This document shows, piece after piece, positions 18,796-26,702 of a stretch of 64,000 bases of DNA. Every line of letters begins with the position of its first letter. The stretch's first letter is position 1. The stretch is from Micromonospora sp. WMMD1102. Lineage in GTDB: Bacteria > Actinomycetota > Actinomycetes > Mycobacteriales > Micromonosporaceae. The notes beneath the pieces are model-generated. The model saw only the letters and a list, made by a program, of their open reading frames with translations, did no database searches and was not told the origin of the DNA. Made by a program: the position numbers and the translations under genes. The stretch spans positions 1,364,001 to 1,428,000 of the forward strand of contig NZ_JARUBN010000001.1 in the NCBI RefSeq assembly GCF_029626265.1, in the 5' to 3' direction.

Positions 18796-19254
18796 GTGTC
18801 CTCGCCTAAGCGTCTCGTGTTCGTGCTCGTCGGCGCAGCCATCGCCCTGGTGCTGGTGGTCGGCCTGGCCACGGTCGTCGGGCTGAGGATCCGGCGCGAC
18901 GCCCGGTACGGAACCGTCCTGGACCGGCAGGCGACCTCGGCCACCGTGGAGTCCGGGGACCGCTTCTCGGTCCGGGTCCCGGACCGGGGTGCCTCGGTCG
19001 GCGACAACTGGACCGCCACCGCCGAGCCGGCCGACGCGGTGGCACTGGTCGAGGACGAGCTGGTCTCGGGCAGCCTGGCGGACCGGATCTTCGGGCCGTC
19101 CGACGGCGGCGGCGGCGGCAACCGCTACTTCCTGTTCGACGCCCGCCGGTCCGGGCAGGTCACCATCACCCTGACGAACTGCTTCCAGGGCTGTGGCAGC
19201 GAGCGGACCAGGGCGGCGTCGGAGACGGTCACCTGGACGGTGACCATCTCCTGA
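18796..19254 (+). CDS. Membrane-anchored chagasin-like (inhibitor I42) protein
   Basis: The 152-residue protein has an N-terminal anchor (LVFVLVGAAIALVLVVGLATVVGL) and an extracytoplasmic domain of about 110 residues. That domain (ESGDRFSVRVPDRGASVGDNWTA, a long loop, then GGGGGNRYFLFDARRSGQVTITLTNC) has the layout of the chagasin/I42 cysteine-protease inhibitor fold. A Cys pair sits near the C-terminus (CFQGC). Similarity is by pattern, not a search. A predicted papain-like protein is encoded next door on the opposite strand, which makes an inhibitor role worth testing but does not prove it. Confidence 0.6.
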   Translation: MSSPKRLVFVLVGAAIALVLVVGLATVVGLRIRRDARYGTVLDRQATSATVESGDRFSVRVPDRGASVGDNWTATAEPADAVALVEDELVSGSLADRIFGPSDGGGGGNRYFLFDARRSGQVTITLTNCFQGCGSERTRAASETVTWTVTIS

Positions 19255-19280
19255 GTGGACGCCGCCTCTTGAGTGGACAG

Positions 19281-19309
19281 CGTCTGATCAGGCGTTGCCT
19301 GATCAGACG
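19281..19309. terminator. Bidirectional terminator between convergent genes
   Basis: A perfect 13-bp inverted repeat (CGTCTGATCAGGC / GCCTGATCAGACG) with a GTT loop lies 26 bp after the chagasin-like gene and 39 bp from the stop of the opposing operon. Confidence 0.85.
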
Positions 19310-19347
19310 TCTCTCCTGACCAGGCGTCTCCTGGGCGGGTCGCTGTC

Positions 19348-19734
19348 TCAGCCGGCAGCCGCTCCGGCGCGGCGGCGGGCCGCCACCACCAGCGCCACGT
19401 TCTCCAGCCAGCGGGCCACCGTCTCGTCGTGGTCGGGCCGGCGCTCCGACACCTCGACGCCGTTCGCGGCGGCCAGCCAGGTCGCGGCGAGCGCCGCCTG
19501 CTCCGGGGTCGGCAGCGGCTCCGGCAGGGTACCGGCGTAGCCGGTCCCGCCCCGCCGGACCACCTCGGCCAGGAAGGTCAGCGACCGGGGCTCGGTGCCG
19601 AGCCGGTCCGCCGCCAGCGCGGCGGCGACGGTCACCTCGCCGGCCGGCGGGCGGCCGGCCCGCAGCCAGGCAGCCAACTCGGCCGGTACGTCGACGCGCC
19701 GCAGCTCGTCCTCGTCGGTCCTCGGGTAGGTCAT
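19348..19734 (-). CDS. 128-residue helical protein, last gene of the WXG module (unrecognised)
   Basis: The family is not recognised. The sequence starts MTYPRTDEDELRRVDVPAELAAWLRAG and is predominantly helical and acidic/alanine-rich, with WLAAANGVEV and WLENVALVVAARRR segments and no membrane helix or signal. It lies 11 bp after the stop of the papain-like gene. In-frame GTG codons directly before the ATG leave the exact start uncertain by one or two residues. By position it is a candidate immunity protein or chaperone for the upstream product; this is inference from gene order only. Confidence 0.65.
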   Translation of the reverse strand: MTYPRTDEDELRRVDVPAELAAWLRAGRPPAGEVTVAAALAADRLGTEPRSLTFLAEVVRRGGTGYAGTLPEPLPTPEQAALAATWLAAANGVEVSERRPDHDETVARWLENVALVVAARRRAGAAAG

Positions 19735-19745
19735 CACCACACTCC

Positions 19746-21302
19746 TCAGCCGGGCAGCCGGACGCTTGTGAACTCGGTCGGTACGCCGTTGCCGATCGAG
19801 TCGAGCCGGCCGTTGACGAAGTCGTCGGAATCGACCCAGACGGTGTAGCCCCACGGGTTGTAGACCTGGAGCTTGTCGCCCTCGTGACCGATGATCAGCA
19901 TCTGGTGCCCGCCGCTGTCGTCGTGGCTGGAGAAGGGTACGGCGTGACCCTCGTCCACCGCCCGCTCGATCTCCGGCAGCACCGCACGGCGTTCGTCGCT
20001 GTTGTCCACGTCCCGGTTCTGGTAGTCCGCGCCGGTGCGCGCGCCGATCTCTTGGTCGGCGATGGTCTCCGACTGGTCGTTGGTCATCCCGTCGCTGCCC
20101 AGCACGGGCAGGTCCTGCACCCAGGAGCGCTCGCCGCCGTAGACCCGGACCTGCTCGTCGCGGAGCCGTTCGGCGAACGCGGCACCGTTGTCGTACGCCG
20201 GGTCGCCCGGATGGCCGCCGGTGGTGAGCTGCAGGGCGTAGAGCGGATCCACTGCGGCCCGGGCCGTGACCGTGGAGGAGGCGACACAGGTCGGGTACTG
20301 CCCCTGCGTCCACTCCACGCCGTCGAACGTGGTGGGCTGCTGCCCGCCCGAGGACGGGCCGCCCGCGCCCAGCGGGTTGAGGTGCTCCCGCAGCCAGGCC
20401 GGGTCGTCGCCGTACGGGCCGATCAGCCGGTTGAACTCGCTGATCCGGTCGATGTCGTAGCCGGCGGCCAGGGCGCGCATCAGGTAGGCCCGGTGCTCCG
20501 GGCTGCCCGCCGAGCCGAGCAGCTGCTCCAGCCGGGCCCGGTCCGCCTCGCTCATCCCGGCCAGCCGGTCGGCCGCCCGGTCCGCCATCGCGGCGGAGAG
20601 GATGGCCGTGTCGACACCGTCGCCGGTGCTGCCGGCGTCGGCCAGCAGCAGCTCGTCCAGGGCGGACAGTGGGGAGTCGGCCAGCCGCTGCAACCGGGCC
20701 TGCGACGCGAGGTCGTGGAAGGTGCTGCTCGCCTCCCGGGACGCCTCCGCGACGCCCGTGTGCGCCGCCACCCGTTCCGCCATCCCGCCCTTGGCCAACT
20801 GGTGTGCCCGGTGCATCGTGTCGCCGTCGTAGTTGAGCGGGTCGATGAAGGGGCCGGCGGTGATCTCCTCGGTCAACTCGTACGCCTCGCGCAGCGGGGC
20901 CAGCGCGGCGGTGTCCCGCGACTTGCCGCCCTCGATGGCGTCGGCGAGTCCGCGCAGTCCCTGGGCGACCTTGCCGAGCACCTCGACGCCGCGTTCCAGT
21001 CCGCGTTCGGCGGCGGCCAGCGCGTCCCCGGCCGCGCCCTGGGTGTCGCCGGCCCAGATCGTCGGCAGCGTCGTGCGGCGCAGCCGGCCGACCGCCAGCA
21101 GGGCGGCGTCCAGGTGCTGTTCCGCCCGGGCGTGGTCGGCGGCCAGCTCGTCCAGTGTGGACGGCGTGCCGGCGGGTCCGGCGACCTGTAGGGCGTTCCG
21201 GATCGAGTAGTGCAGGGCGCCCGCGTTCCAGATGCCGTTCTGCTCCGCGACGTCGCGTTCGAGGTCCTTCAGCCGGGGCAGCGGCGTGTTGTCGTCGGCC
21301 AT
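19746..21302 (-). CDS. WxG-headed protein with C-terminal papain-like cysteine protease domain
   Basis: 518 residues with no signal peptide. Residues 1-200 are helical with a WAG turn at 83-85 (TIWAGDTQGAAGDALAAAERGL), as in type VII secretion substrates. Residues 200-320 form a second helical region. Residues 325-518 look like a papain-fold domain: Gln333, Cys339 (QGQYPTCVAS, six residues apart as in papain), His466 (GGHQMLIIGH) and Asn482 (YNPWG). Downstream Trp/Asp residues resemble C39/C58-like bacterial peptidases. The ATG overlaps the stop of the WXG100-like gene (TGATG). A secreted effector or a self-processing enzyme are both possible. Confidence 0.72.
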   Translation of the reverse strand: MADDNTPLPRLKDLERDVAEQNGIWNAGALHYSIRNALQVAGPAGTPSTLDELAADHARAEQHLDAALLAVGRLRRTTLPTIWAGDTQGAAGDALAAAERGLERGVEVLGKVAQGLRGLADAIEGGKSRDTAALAPLREAYELTEEITAGPFIDPLNYDGDTMHRAHQLAKGGMAERVAAHTGVAEASREASSTFHDLASQARLQRLADSPLSALDELLLADAGSTGDGVDTAILSAAMADRAADRLAGMSEADRARLEQLLGSAGSPEHRAYLMRALAAGYDIDRISEFNRLIGPYGDDPAWLREHLNPLGAGGPSSGGQQPTTFDGVEWTQGQYPTCVASSTVTARAAVDPLYALQLTTGGHPGDPAYDNGAAFAERLRDEQVRVYGGERSWVQDLPVLGSDGMTNDQSETIADQEIGARTGADYQNRDVDNSDERRAVLPEIERAVDEGHAVPFSSHDDSGGHQMLIIGHEGDKLQVYNPWGYTVWVDSDDFVNGRLDSIGNGVPTEFTSVRLPG

Positions 21303-21604
21303 CAGCCTGTCCCGCCCATCCGGGTCCTGGCGTTCTCGTCGGAACGGTCGTAGTTGTCGGCCGCCTGCTCCATCGCCTCGGCGAGCTGGCGCAGCGCCTC
21401 GGCGAGGCAGCCCAGCTCGCCACGCCACGCCTTGGCGACGCTCTGGTAGCCGTCGTAGCTGCCGTACTGGTCGAAGGCGAAGCCCAGCACCGTGCGACCC
21501 TCGGTGTTCCCGGTGGCCTGGACCGCCTTGCCGACCACGTCCGCCGCCTCGTCGCGGAGTTGTTTCGCCGCCGTCCGCAACGCGGCGGTGTCCACCCGTA
21601 CCAT
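21302..21604 (-). CDS. WXG100-family protein (type VII secretion substrate-like)
   Basis: The 100-residue product has the ESAT-6-like layout: two helices joined by a turn, here AWRGELG with the W-x-G at residues 60-62. A YxxxD export-type motif (YDRSD, 85-89) follows near the end of the second helix. The ATG at 21604 is preferred over 21619 because GGAAGG precedes it. It is the first gene of a unit with the papain-like gene and the 128-residue gene. No ESX ATPase or membrane component is in the window, so it must use machinery elsewhere. Confidence 0.75.
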   Translation of the reverse strand: MVRVDTAALRTAAKQLRDEAADVVGKAVQATGNTEGRTVLGFAFDQYGSYDGYQSVAKAWRGELGCLAEALRQLAEAMEQAADNYDRSDENARTRMGGTG

Positions 21605-21703
21605 CTGCCAGCCTTCCATTGCCGTTGCCCGGCACCCTATTGGTTCGGGGCGAACTCCGGAGTCCCGTGGGTGGTGGCTGTGGACAACTCCGGTGTGCGC
21701 TAA

Positions 21704-22222
21704 CTACTCGCCGGTCGTGCCGTCGAGGCGTTCGCGGATCAGGTCGGCGTGACCGTTGTGCCGGGCGTACTCCTCGATCATGTGCAGGTAGACCCAGCGC
21801 AGGCTGACGTCGTTGCCGCGCGTGCTGACGAAGGTGTCGTCCAGGGAGCGGCCGGCGACGGCCTGCCGGCCGAGTTCGACCTCCTGGGCGAAGACGGCGA
21901 GCTCGGTGGCCGGGTCCGCGTCGGCGACGTCCTGGAGGTCACGGTCCGGCTGCTCCGGGGTGTAGTACAGCCACGGCACGTCGAGCTGGGCGAACTGCTG
22001 GCGGAACCAGTACCGCTCGTTGTCGGCGCAGTGCCGGACCAGGCCGAGCAGGGTCAGCCCGGAGGGCTCGACGCTGGCGGTGCGGAGCTGTTCGGCGGTC
22101 AGTCCGGCGCACTTGGTGAGCAGGGTCTGCCGGTGGAAGTCCAGCCAGCCTTCCAGCATGGTGCGTTCGTCGGCGACCACGGGTGCCCGGTGGCGGTCGA
22201 CGGCGGGAGCGGTCCAGGTCAT
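21704..22222 (-). CDS. DinB-family (DUF664) protein
   Basis: The 172-residue four-helix-bundle protein has family landmarks: ERTMLEGWLDFHRQTLLTKCAGLTAEQL, LGLVRHCADNERYWFR (first metal His), and LRWVYLHMIEEYARHNGHADLIRE (second and third His). DinB-like proteins bind a divalent metal and include mycothiol-dependent enzymes in actinobacteria, so thiol chemistry is a reasonable guess. The gap to the WXG module (about 100 bp) argues against membership in it. Confidence 0.85.
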   Translation of the reverse strand: MTWTAPAVDRHRAPVVADERTMLEGWLDFHRQTLLTKCAGLTAEQLRTASVEPSGLTLLGLVRHCADNERYWFRQQFAQLDVPWLYYTPEQPDRDLQDVADADPATELAVFAQEVELGRQAVAGRSLDDTFVSTRGNDVSLRWVYLHMIEEYARHNGHADLIRERLDGTTGE

Positions 22223-22252
22223 CGGCTGATGATCGCATGAGCTGTCCGGTGG

Positions 22253-22831
22253 TCAGCCGGGTGGCGCGACGACCTTGCGGAGGCTGCGGAGGCAGAGGTC
22301 CAGGGCGCGGTGCTTGGAGACGGCGTTCTCCCGGGTGTGCTGCCAGGCGGCGTACAGCATGGACCAGAGGACCTGCTGGACCCAGGCCGGGTCGAGGGCC
22401 GGGTCGAGGGTGCCCTCGGCGTGCCCGCGCCGGACCAGCCGGAGCAGTGTCCGGTCCGCCTCGCTGCACTCCTCCCAGGTCGGGGTGTTCACGAGTTCCG
22501 GCTGGGAGAAGACGCACATCAGGATGTCGCCGAGTTCGAAGAACTCCTGGCACATCCGCTCCAGGGCGTCCGGGGCGGGGCCCCGCTCGGGTTCGGCCCG
22601 CTGCGCGGCCGCGTCGATCCGGGCCAGTACGTCCGTGCTGAGCGCGGTCAGCAGGTCGGCGCGTTCCGGGAAGTAGCGGTGCAGGGTGGTCCGGCCCACC
22701 CCGGCCGCGTCCGCGACGTCGCCGAGGGAGGCGGTGCTGTGCTGCGCGAGGACCGTGATCGCGGCGTCGAGGATCGCCCGTCGGGTGCGCGCCCGGACCC
22801 GGCTCTCGGCGTCGGTGTTCTGGTCCGCCAT
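22253..22831 (-). CDS. TetR-family transcriptional regulator
   Basis: The 192-residue regulator has an N-terminal helix-turn-helix (ILDAAITVLAQHSTASLGDVADAAGVGRTTLHRYFPERADLL) and a ligand-binding C-terminal domain. The ATG at 22831 gives the normal length; the frame is open upstream to 22903, but that segment covers the divergent promoter. No good Shine-Dalgarno precedes 22831, so a leaderless message is possible. It is divergent from an ABC exporter 80 bp away and probably represses it in response to a drug or lipid. Confidence 0.88.
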   Translation of the reverse strand: MADQNTDAESRVRARTRRAILDAAITVLAQHSTASLGDVADAAGVGRTTLHRYFPERADLLTALSTDVLARIDAAAQRAEPERGPAPDALERMCQEFFELGDILMCVFSQPELVNTPTWEECSEADRTLLRLVRRGHAEGTLDPALDPAWVQQVLWSMLYAAWQHTRENAVSKHRALDLCLRSLRKVVAPPG

Positions 22832-22872
22832 GCCGAGGAGTTTAGACAGGATCCCTCCCCTTCTTGAATACT

Positions 22873-22894
22873 GGTTGCCTTTACTGGAACAACC
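22873..22894. promoter_or_regulatory. Candidate TetR operator in divergent promoter
   Basis: GGTTG (22873-22877) and CAACC (22890-22894) form an inverted repeat around a 12-bp centre. TACTGG also occurs twice, 13 bp apart. It sits midway between the TetR and exporter starts, where a TetR-family operator would be expected. Confidence 0.4.
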
Positions 22895-22911
22895 GTGCTC
22901 CACTAACGAGC

Positions 22912-24732
22912 ATGACTGTTGCGGAAAAGACCGGCAGTGATCAACTCGCCTGGGCGAGACTGCGGATCATCTGGTCGTTCGCGCGACCACACCTCGGCAA
23001 ACTCCTCCTCGGCCTGCTGCTGGCCCTGGTCGGCTCGGCGACCGGCCTGGCATCACCGATGGTCACCAAGTGGGTGCTCGACTCGCTCGGCGGCGCGACG
23101 TCACTGGCCGGGCCGGTCGCCGCGCTGGCCGTGCTGCTCGTGGTCGGCAGCGCGATCTGGCTCTGGCAGTGGATCCTGCTCGGCACGCTGGGCCAGCGGA
23201 TCGTGCTGGACGCCCGCGAGTCGATCGTCCGCCGGCTGTTCCGGGCCACCGTGCCGGAGGTGACCCGCCGGCCGATCGGCGAGCTGGTCGCCCGGGTCAC
23301 CTCGGACACCGTACTGCTGCACCAGGCCGCCTCCGGAAGCCTGATCGGCCTGATCAACGGTGTGGTGATGATGGCCGGCACACTGGTCCTGATGGGCGTG
23401 CTCGACCTGGTGCTGCTCGGCACCACCGTCGGGGCGGTGGTCGTGGTCGCGGTGCTCTTCGGCCTGCTGATGCCGGGGATCGCCAAGGCGCACGAGCGGG
23501 CCCAGGAGCACCTCGGCCGGCTCGGCGGCCTGCTGGAGGGGACGCTGCGGGCGGTCCGGACCGTGAAGGCGAGCCGGGCCGAGGAGCGGCAGTCCGACCG
23601 GATCCTGGCCGAGGCGGGCGAGGTGGCCAGGTTCAGCGTCGGGGCGGTCCGCCGGGAGGCGACCGCCTGGACGATCGTCTGGTCCGGCATCCAACTGGCG
23701 ATCATCATGATCCTCGGCATCGGAGCCTGGCGGGTCGACTCGGGCCAGCTGGAGGTCTCCAGCCTGATCGCCTTCCTGCTCTACGCGTTCGGCCTGCTCG
23801 GCCCGATCACCGACGTCAGCCAGAACGTCACCGCGTTGCAGTCCGGGATCGCGGCGGCCGGCCGGATCCGCCAGGTCGACGCGATCGAGCTGGAGGCCCC
23901 GGGGTCCGGGCCCGCCCGCCCCCGCACCGGCGGCGCCCCGACCGACTCCGACAGCCCGGTACTCGAACTGCGCGCCGTCACCGCCCGGTACGGGCCGGAC
24001 GCCGCCCCGGCGGTGCACGGCGTCGACCTGGCCGTACCGCGCCGCGGGCACACCGCGATCGTCGGGCCCTCCGGCGCCGGCAAGACCACCATCTTCTCCC
24101 TGGTACTGCGCTTCCTGGAACCGCAGGAGGGCGAGCTGCTGCTGGACGGCCGGCCGTACCGGGAGTACACCCACGCGCAGCTGCGCCGCCGGCTCGCGTA
24201 CGTCGAGCAGGAGACGCCGGTGGTGCCCGGGACCATCCGGGAGAACCTGCTCTTCACCCACCCGGACGCCGGCGAGGAGGAGGTTCGCCGGGTACTCGCC
24301 CAGGTCCGGCTGACCGACAAGATCGACTCACTGCCCGACGGGCTGGACACCCCGCTCACCTCGTCGTCGGTCTCCGGCGGCGAACGGCAGCGGATCGCGC
24401 TGGCCCGGGCCATCCTGCGTACCCCGGACGTGCTGCTGCTGGACGAGGCGACTGCGCAGATCGACGGGCTGACCGAGGCGGCCGTGCACGACGTCATCCA
24501 GGCCCGGGCCGCCGAGGCGGCGGTGGTGACCGTGGCGCACCGGCTCTCCACGGTGATCGACGCGGACACCATCGTGGTGATGGAGGGCGGTCGGATCCGG
24601 GCCCGGGGCAGCCACGCCGAACTGCTGGCCGGCGACGAGCTCTACCGGGAACTCGTCGAGGCCCTGCGGATCGCCGCCGACGCCGGGCAGCCGCGCCGAC
24701 CGGCGGCACTGGCCGCACCGGTCACCGGCTGA
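22912..24732 (+). CDS. ABC exporter half-transporter (fused membrane and ATPase domains)
   Basis: The 606-residue type IV ABC exporter has six predicted transmembrane helices in residues 25-310 (LLLGLLLALVGSATGL, VAALAVLLVVGSAIWLW, GVVMMAGTLVLMGVLDLVLLG, LAIIMILGIGAW). The nucleotide-binding domain has Walker A GPSGAGKTT (about 386), Q-loop VEQETPVVPGTIRENL, signature SGGERQR (about 488), and the Walker B/DEAT segment LLLDEATAQIDG. It should work as a homodimer. Divergent TetR control suggests efflux of a drug or lipid-like compound. ATG 22912 was chosen because the longer frame from 22864 starts inside the promoter. Confidence 0.92.
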   Translation: MTVAEKTGSDQLAWARLRIIWSFARPHLGKLLLGLLLALVGSATGLASPMVTKWVLDSLGGATSLAGPVAALAVLLVVGSAIWLWQWILLGTLGQRIVLDARESIVRRLFRATVPEVTRRPIGELVARVTSDTVLLHQAASGSLIGLINGVVMMAGTLVLMGVLDLVLLGTTVGAVVVVAVLFGLLMPGIAKAHERAQEHLGRLGGLLEGTLRAVRTVKASRAEERQSDRILAEAGEVARFSVGAVRREATAWTIVWSGIQLAIIMILGIGAWRVDSGQLEVSSLIAFLLYAFGLLGPITDVSQNVTALQSGIAAAGRIRQVDAIELEAPGSGPARPRTGGAPTDSDSPVLELRAVTARYGPDAAPAVHGVDLAVPRRGHTAIVGPSGAGKTTIFSLVLRFLEPQEGELLLDGRPYREYTHAQLRRRLAYVEQETPVVPGTIRENLLFTHPDAGEEEVRRVLAQVRLTDKIDSLPDGLDTPLTSSSVSGGERQRIALARAILRTPDVLLLDEATAQIDGLTEAAVHDVIQARAAEAAVVTVAHRLSTVIDADTIVVMEGGRIRARGSHAELLAGDELYRELVEALRIAADAGQPRRPAALAAPVTG

Positions 24733-24779
24733 GCAGGACCGGCAGCCGGCGGACGTGGACGGCGGCCGACGGGCGGCGG

Positions 24780-26543
24780 TCAGCCGGTGAGGCTGCGCCG
24801 GGCGACCGTGCGCAGGCTGCCGTTCGACGCGGTGCCCTCGATCGTCACCTCGGCGGCGCGGCCCTCGTGCCGCAGCGTGCTGATCGCGTTGCCGAAGTAG
24901 GGGCCGTCCAGCTTGCGCCAGCGCACCGGCGGGTGGTGCACCCCCGCCGAGCGGGCCAGCAGCCGGGCCGCCACCGACGGGCCGTGCCACCAGCCGAGCC
25001 GGAGCAGCGGCCGCATCGGCCCGGGGATCTGGTTGTGGATCGGCGAGCAGGTCAACTGGTGTACCGGCGTGGTGGCCGGCCCGCCGGGAAACCGGGCCCG
25101 CGCCACGTACGAGTGGTGCACGTCGCCGGAGAGCACGCTTATCGACGCCGGTGGCGGGTACGCCGGCCCGGTGCCCACCCGGTCGCCCGGCTGCCCCGCG
25201 GGCCCGCTGCCGAGCCGGACGAAGACCTGGGCGAGCGCGTCGAACGACCGGCGGAACGCCGCCCAGTGCTCCAGGTCGAGCGCCCGGCGCAGCCGCTCGG
25301 CGAAGCCCGCCAGCAGCGGCCGGTCCGAGTCGGCGACCCGCTCGTTCCAGGACTCCAGGTGGTGGATTCCCGGTGGCAGCAGCCAGGGCAGCGACGAGCC
25401 GACGACCAGGTGGTCGTACTCCCCGTGCACCTGGTCGGTGAACCAGGACCACTCGGTCGGCGGCAGCATCGCCCGGTGCCGCCGGTCGAGCACCCGGCTG
25501 CACCGGTTGTCCAGTACCACCAGCCGGGTACGCCCGACGTCCAGCGAGTAACTCCACTGGTAGCGGCCGGGCGGGGTGGCCTCGGCCGGGGACTTCCCCT
25601 CGCCCAGCGCCGCGTCGTAGCCGCTCGCCTCCGCGTCGACCCGGGCGCCGAACTCGCGCAGTACCGAGCTGGCGTCCTCGGCAGCGACCACCTTCGCGTA
25701 CACCGGGTCGGCGGCGATCTCGTCCGGTTCCAGGTTGCCGAGGTGCTGGTAGACCCAGTACGAGGCGAGCCCGCTGGCGATCCGCTCCGACCACCAGGAC
25801 TCCTGGTGCGACTCGGTGCGCCACGGCGCCGAGGTGTTCCAGTCGTCGATGATCTCGTGGTCGTCGAAGATCATCACGCTCGGCACGCAGGAGAGCAGCC
25901 AGCGGATCTCCGGATCCCGCCACGACTCCAGATAGAGCTTGGTGTACTCGTCGAAGCTGACCACCTGGTCGGCCGGGGCGTCGGCGGTGCGGTTGCGGCG
26001 GCGGCGCAGCAGCTTGCGTACCGTCGGCGAGGTCTGGTCGGCGTAGACCTGGTCGCCGAGCAGCACCATCAGGTCCGGCCAGTCGTCACCGGCGTCCGTC
26101 GCCCCGCCGGCCGCGCCCGGTCGACCGGCCCGGACCGCTGCCATCAGTCGCCGGGAGTACGCGTCCAGCGCGTCCGGCGGCAGCTTTCGGGCGGTGGCGT
26201 GCTGGGTGGTCTCCCGGCAGGAGCCGAAGATCAGCCGGGCGTCGGAGTCGCCGGCCGGCCGGGTCCTGATCATGCTCGGCGGGAACTTCCCCTCCGGCTC
26301 CGGCCAGACCTGGTCGTCGTCCAGGAAGACCTGGTAGGGCGTGATCCTGCCCGGCTCCAGCCCGTCCACCACGACGAGTGCGTAGTGGTGGTCGAAGGCG
26401 CTGAAGGTGGCCGCCTCGCCGGCCGCGCCGTCCCCGGTGGTGACCCGGACCAGGGCCGGCCCACTGGTCTCCACCCAGACGGTGGCCCTGGAGCCGACCA
26501 CCCGGCGCAGGACCGGGCCGATCAGTAACCGGGCGCTGGACAT
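24780..26543 (-). CDS. PhoD-like metallophosphatase/phosphodiesterase
   Basis: The 587-residue protein has a short N-terminal beta-sandwich (IGPVLRRVVGSRATVWVETSGPA) and a calcineurin-like metal-binding core: FGSCRE, LLGDQVYADQ, FDDHEIIDDWN, GSSLPW, LSGDVHHSYVAR. This is the alkaline phosphatase D-like family. There is no signal peptide or Tat motif, unlike secreted PhoD, so a cytoplasmic phosphodiesterase is likely. ATG 26543 has a perfect GGAGGT six bases upstream. It converges with the ABC exporter; the substrate is unknown. Confidence 0.87.
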   Translation of the reverse strand: MSSARLLIGPVLRRVVGSRATVWVETSGPALVRVTTGDGAAGEAATFSAFDHHYALVVVDGLEPGRITPYQVFLDDDQVWPEPEGKFPPSMIRTRPAGDSDARLIFGSCRETTQHATARKLPPDALDAYSRRLMAAVRAGRPGAAGGATDAGDDWPDLMVLLGDQVYADQTSPTVRKLLRRRRNRTADAPADQVVSFDEYTKLYLESWRDPEIRWLLSCVPSVMIFDDHEIIDDWNTSAPWRTESHQESWWSERIASGLASYWVYQHLGNLEPDEIAADPVYAKVVAAEDASSVLREFGARVDAEASGYDAALGEGKSPAEATPPGRYQWSYSLDVGRTRLVVLDNRCSRVLDRRHRAMLPPTEWSWFTDQVHGEYDHLVVGSSLPWLLPPGIHHLESWNERVADSDRPLLAGFAERLRRALDLEHWAAFRRSFDALAQVFVRLGSGPAGQPGDRVGTGPAYPPPASISVLSGDVHHSYVARARFPGGPATTPVHQLTCSPIHNQIPGPMRPLLRLGWWHGPSVAARLLARSAGVHHPPVRWRKLDGPYFGNAISTLRHEGRAAEVTIEGTASNGSLRTVARRSLTG

Positions 26544-26702
26544 GGCGGACCTCCGAGCGGACGAGGGGTGGCGCAACGATTCGTGCCGCCCCGCTGGTCG
26601 GGGGCACCACCGGAGCTTCGCGGCGAGCCTACTCGGCGGTGACACCCCCGCGCAGGTGCGGCGGCTGCGCCGAGCCGCCCGCCGTCTGACAGGATCGGCC
26701 GT

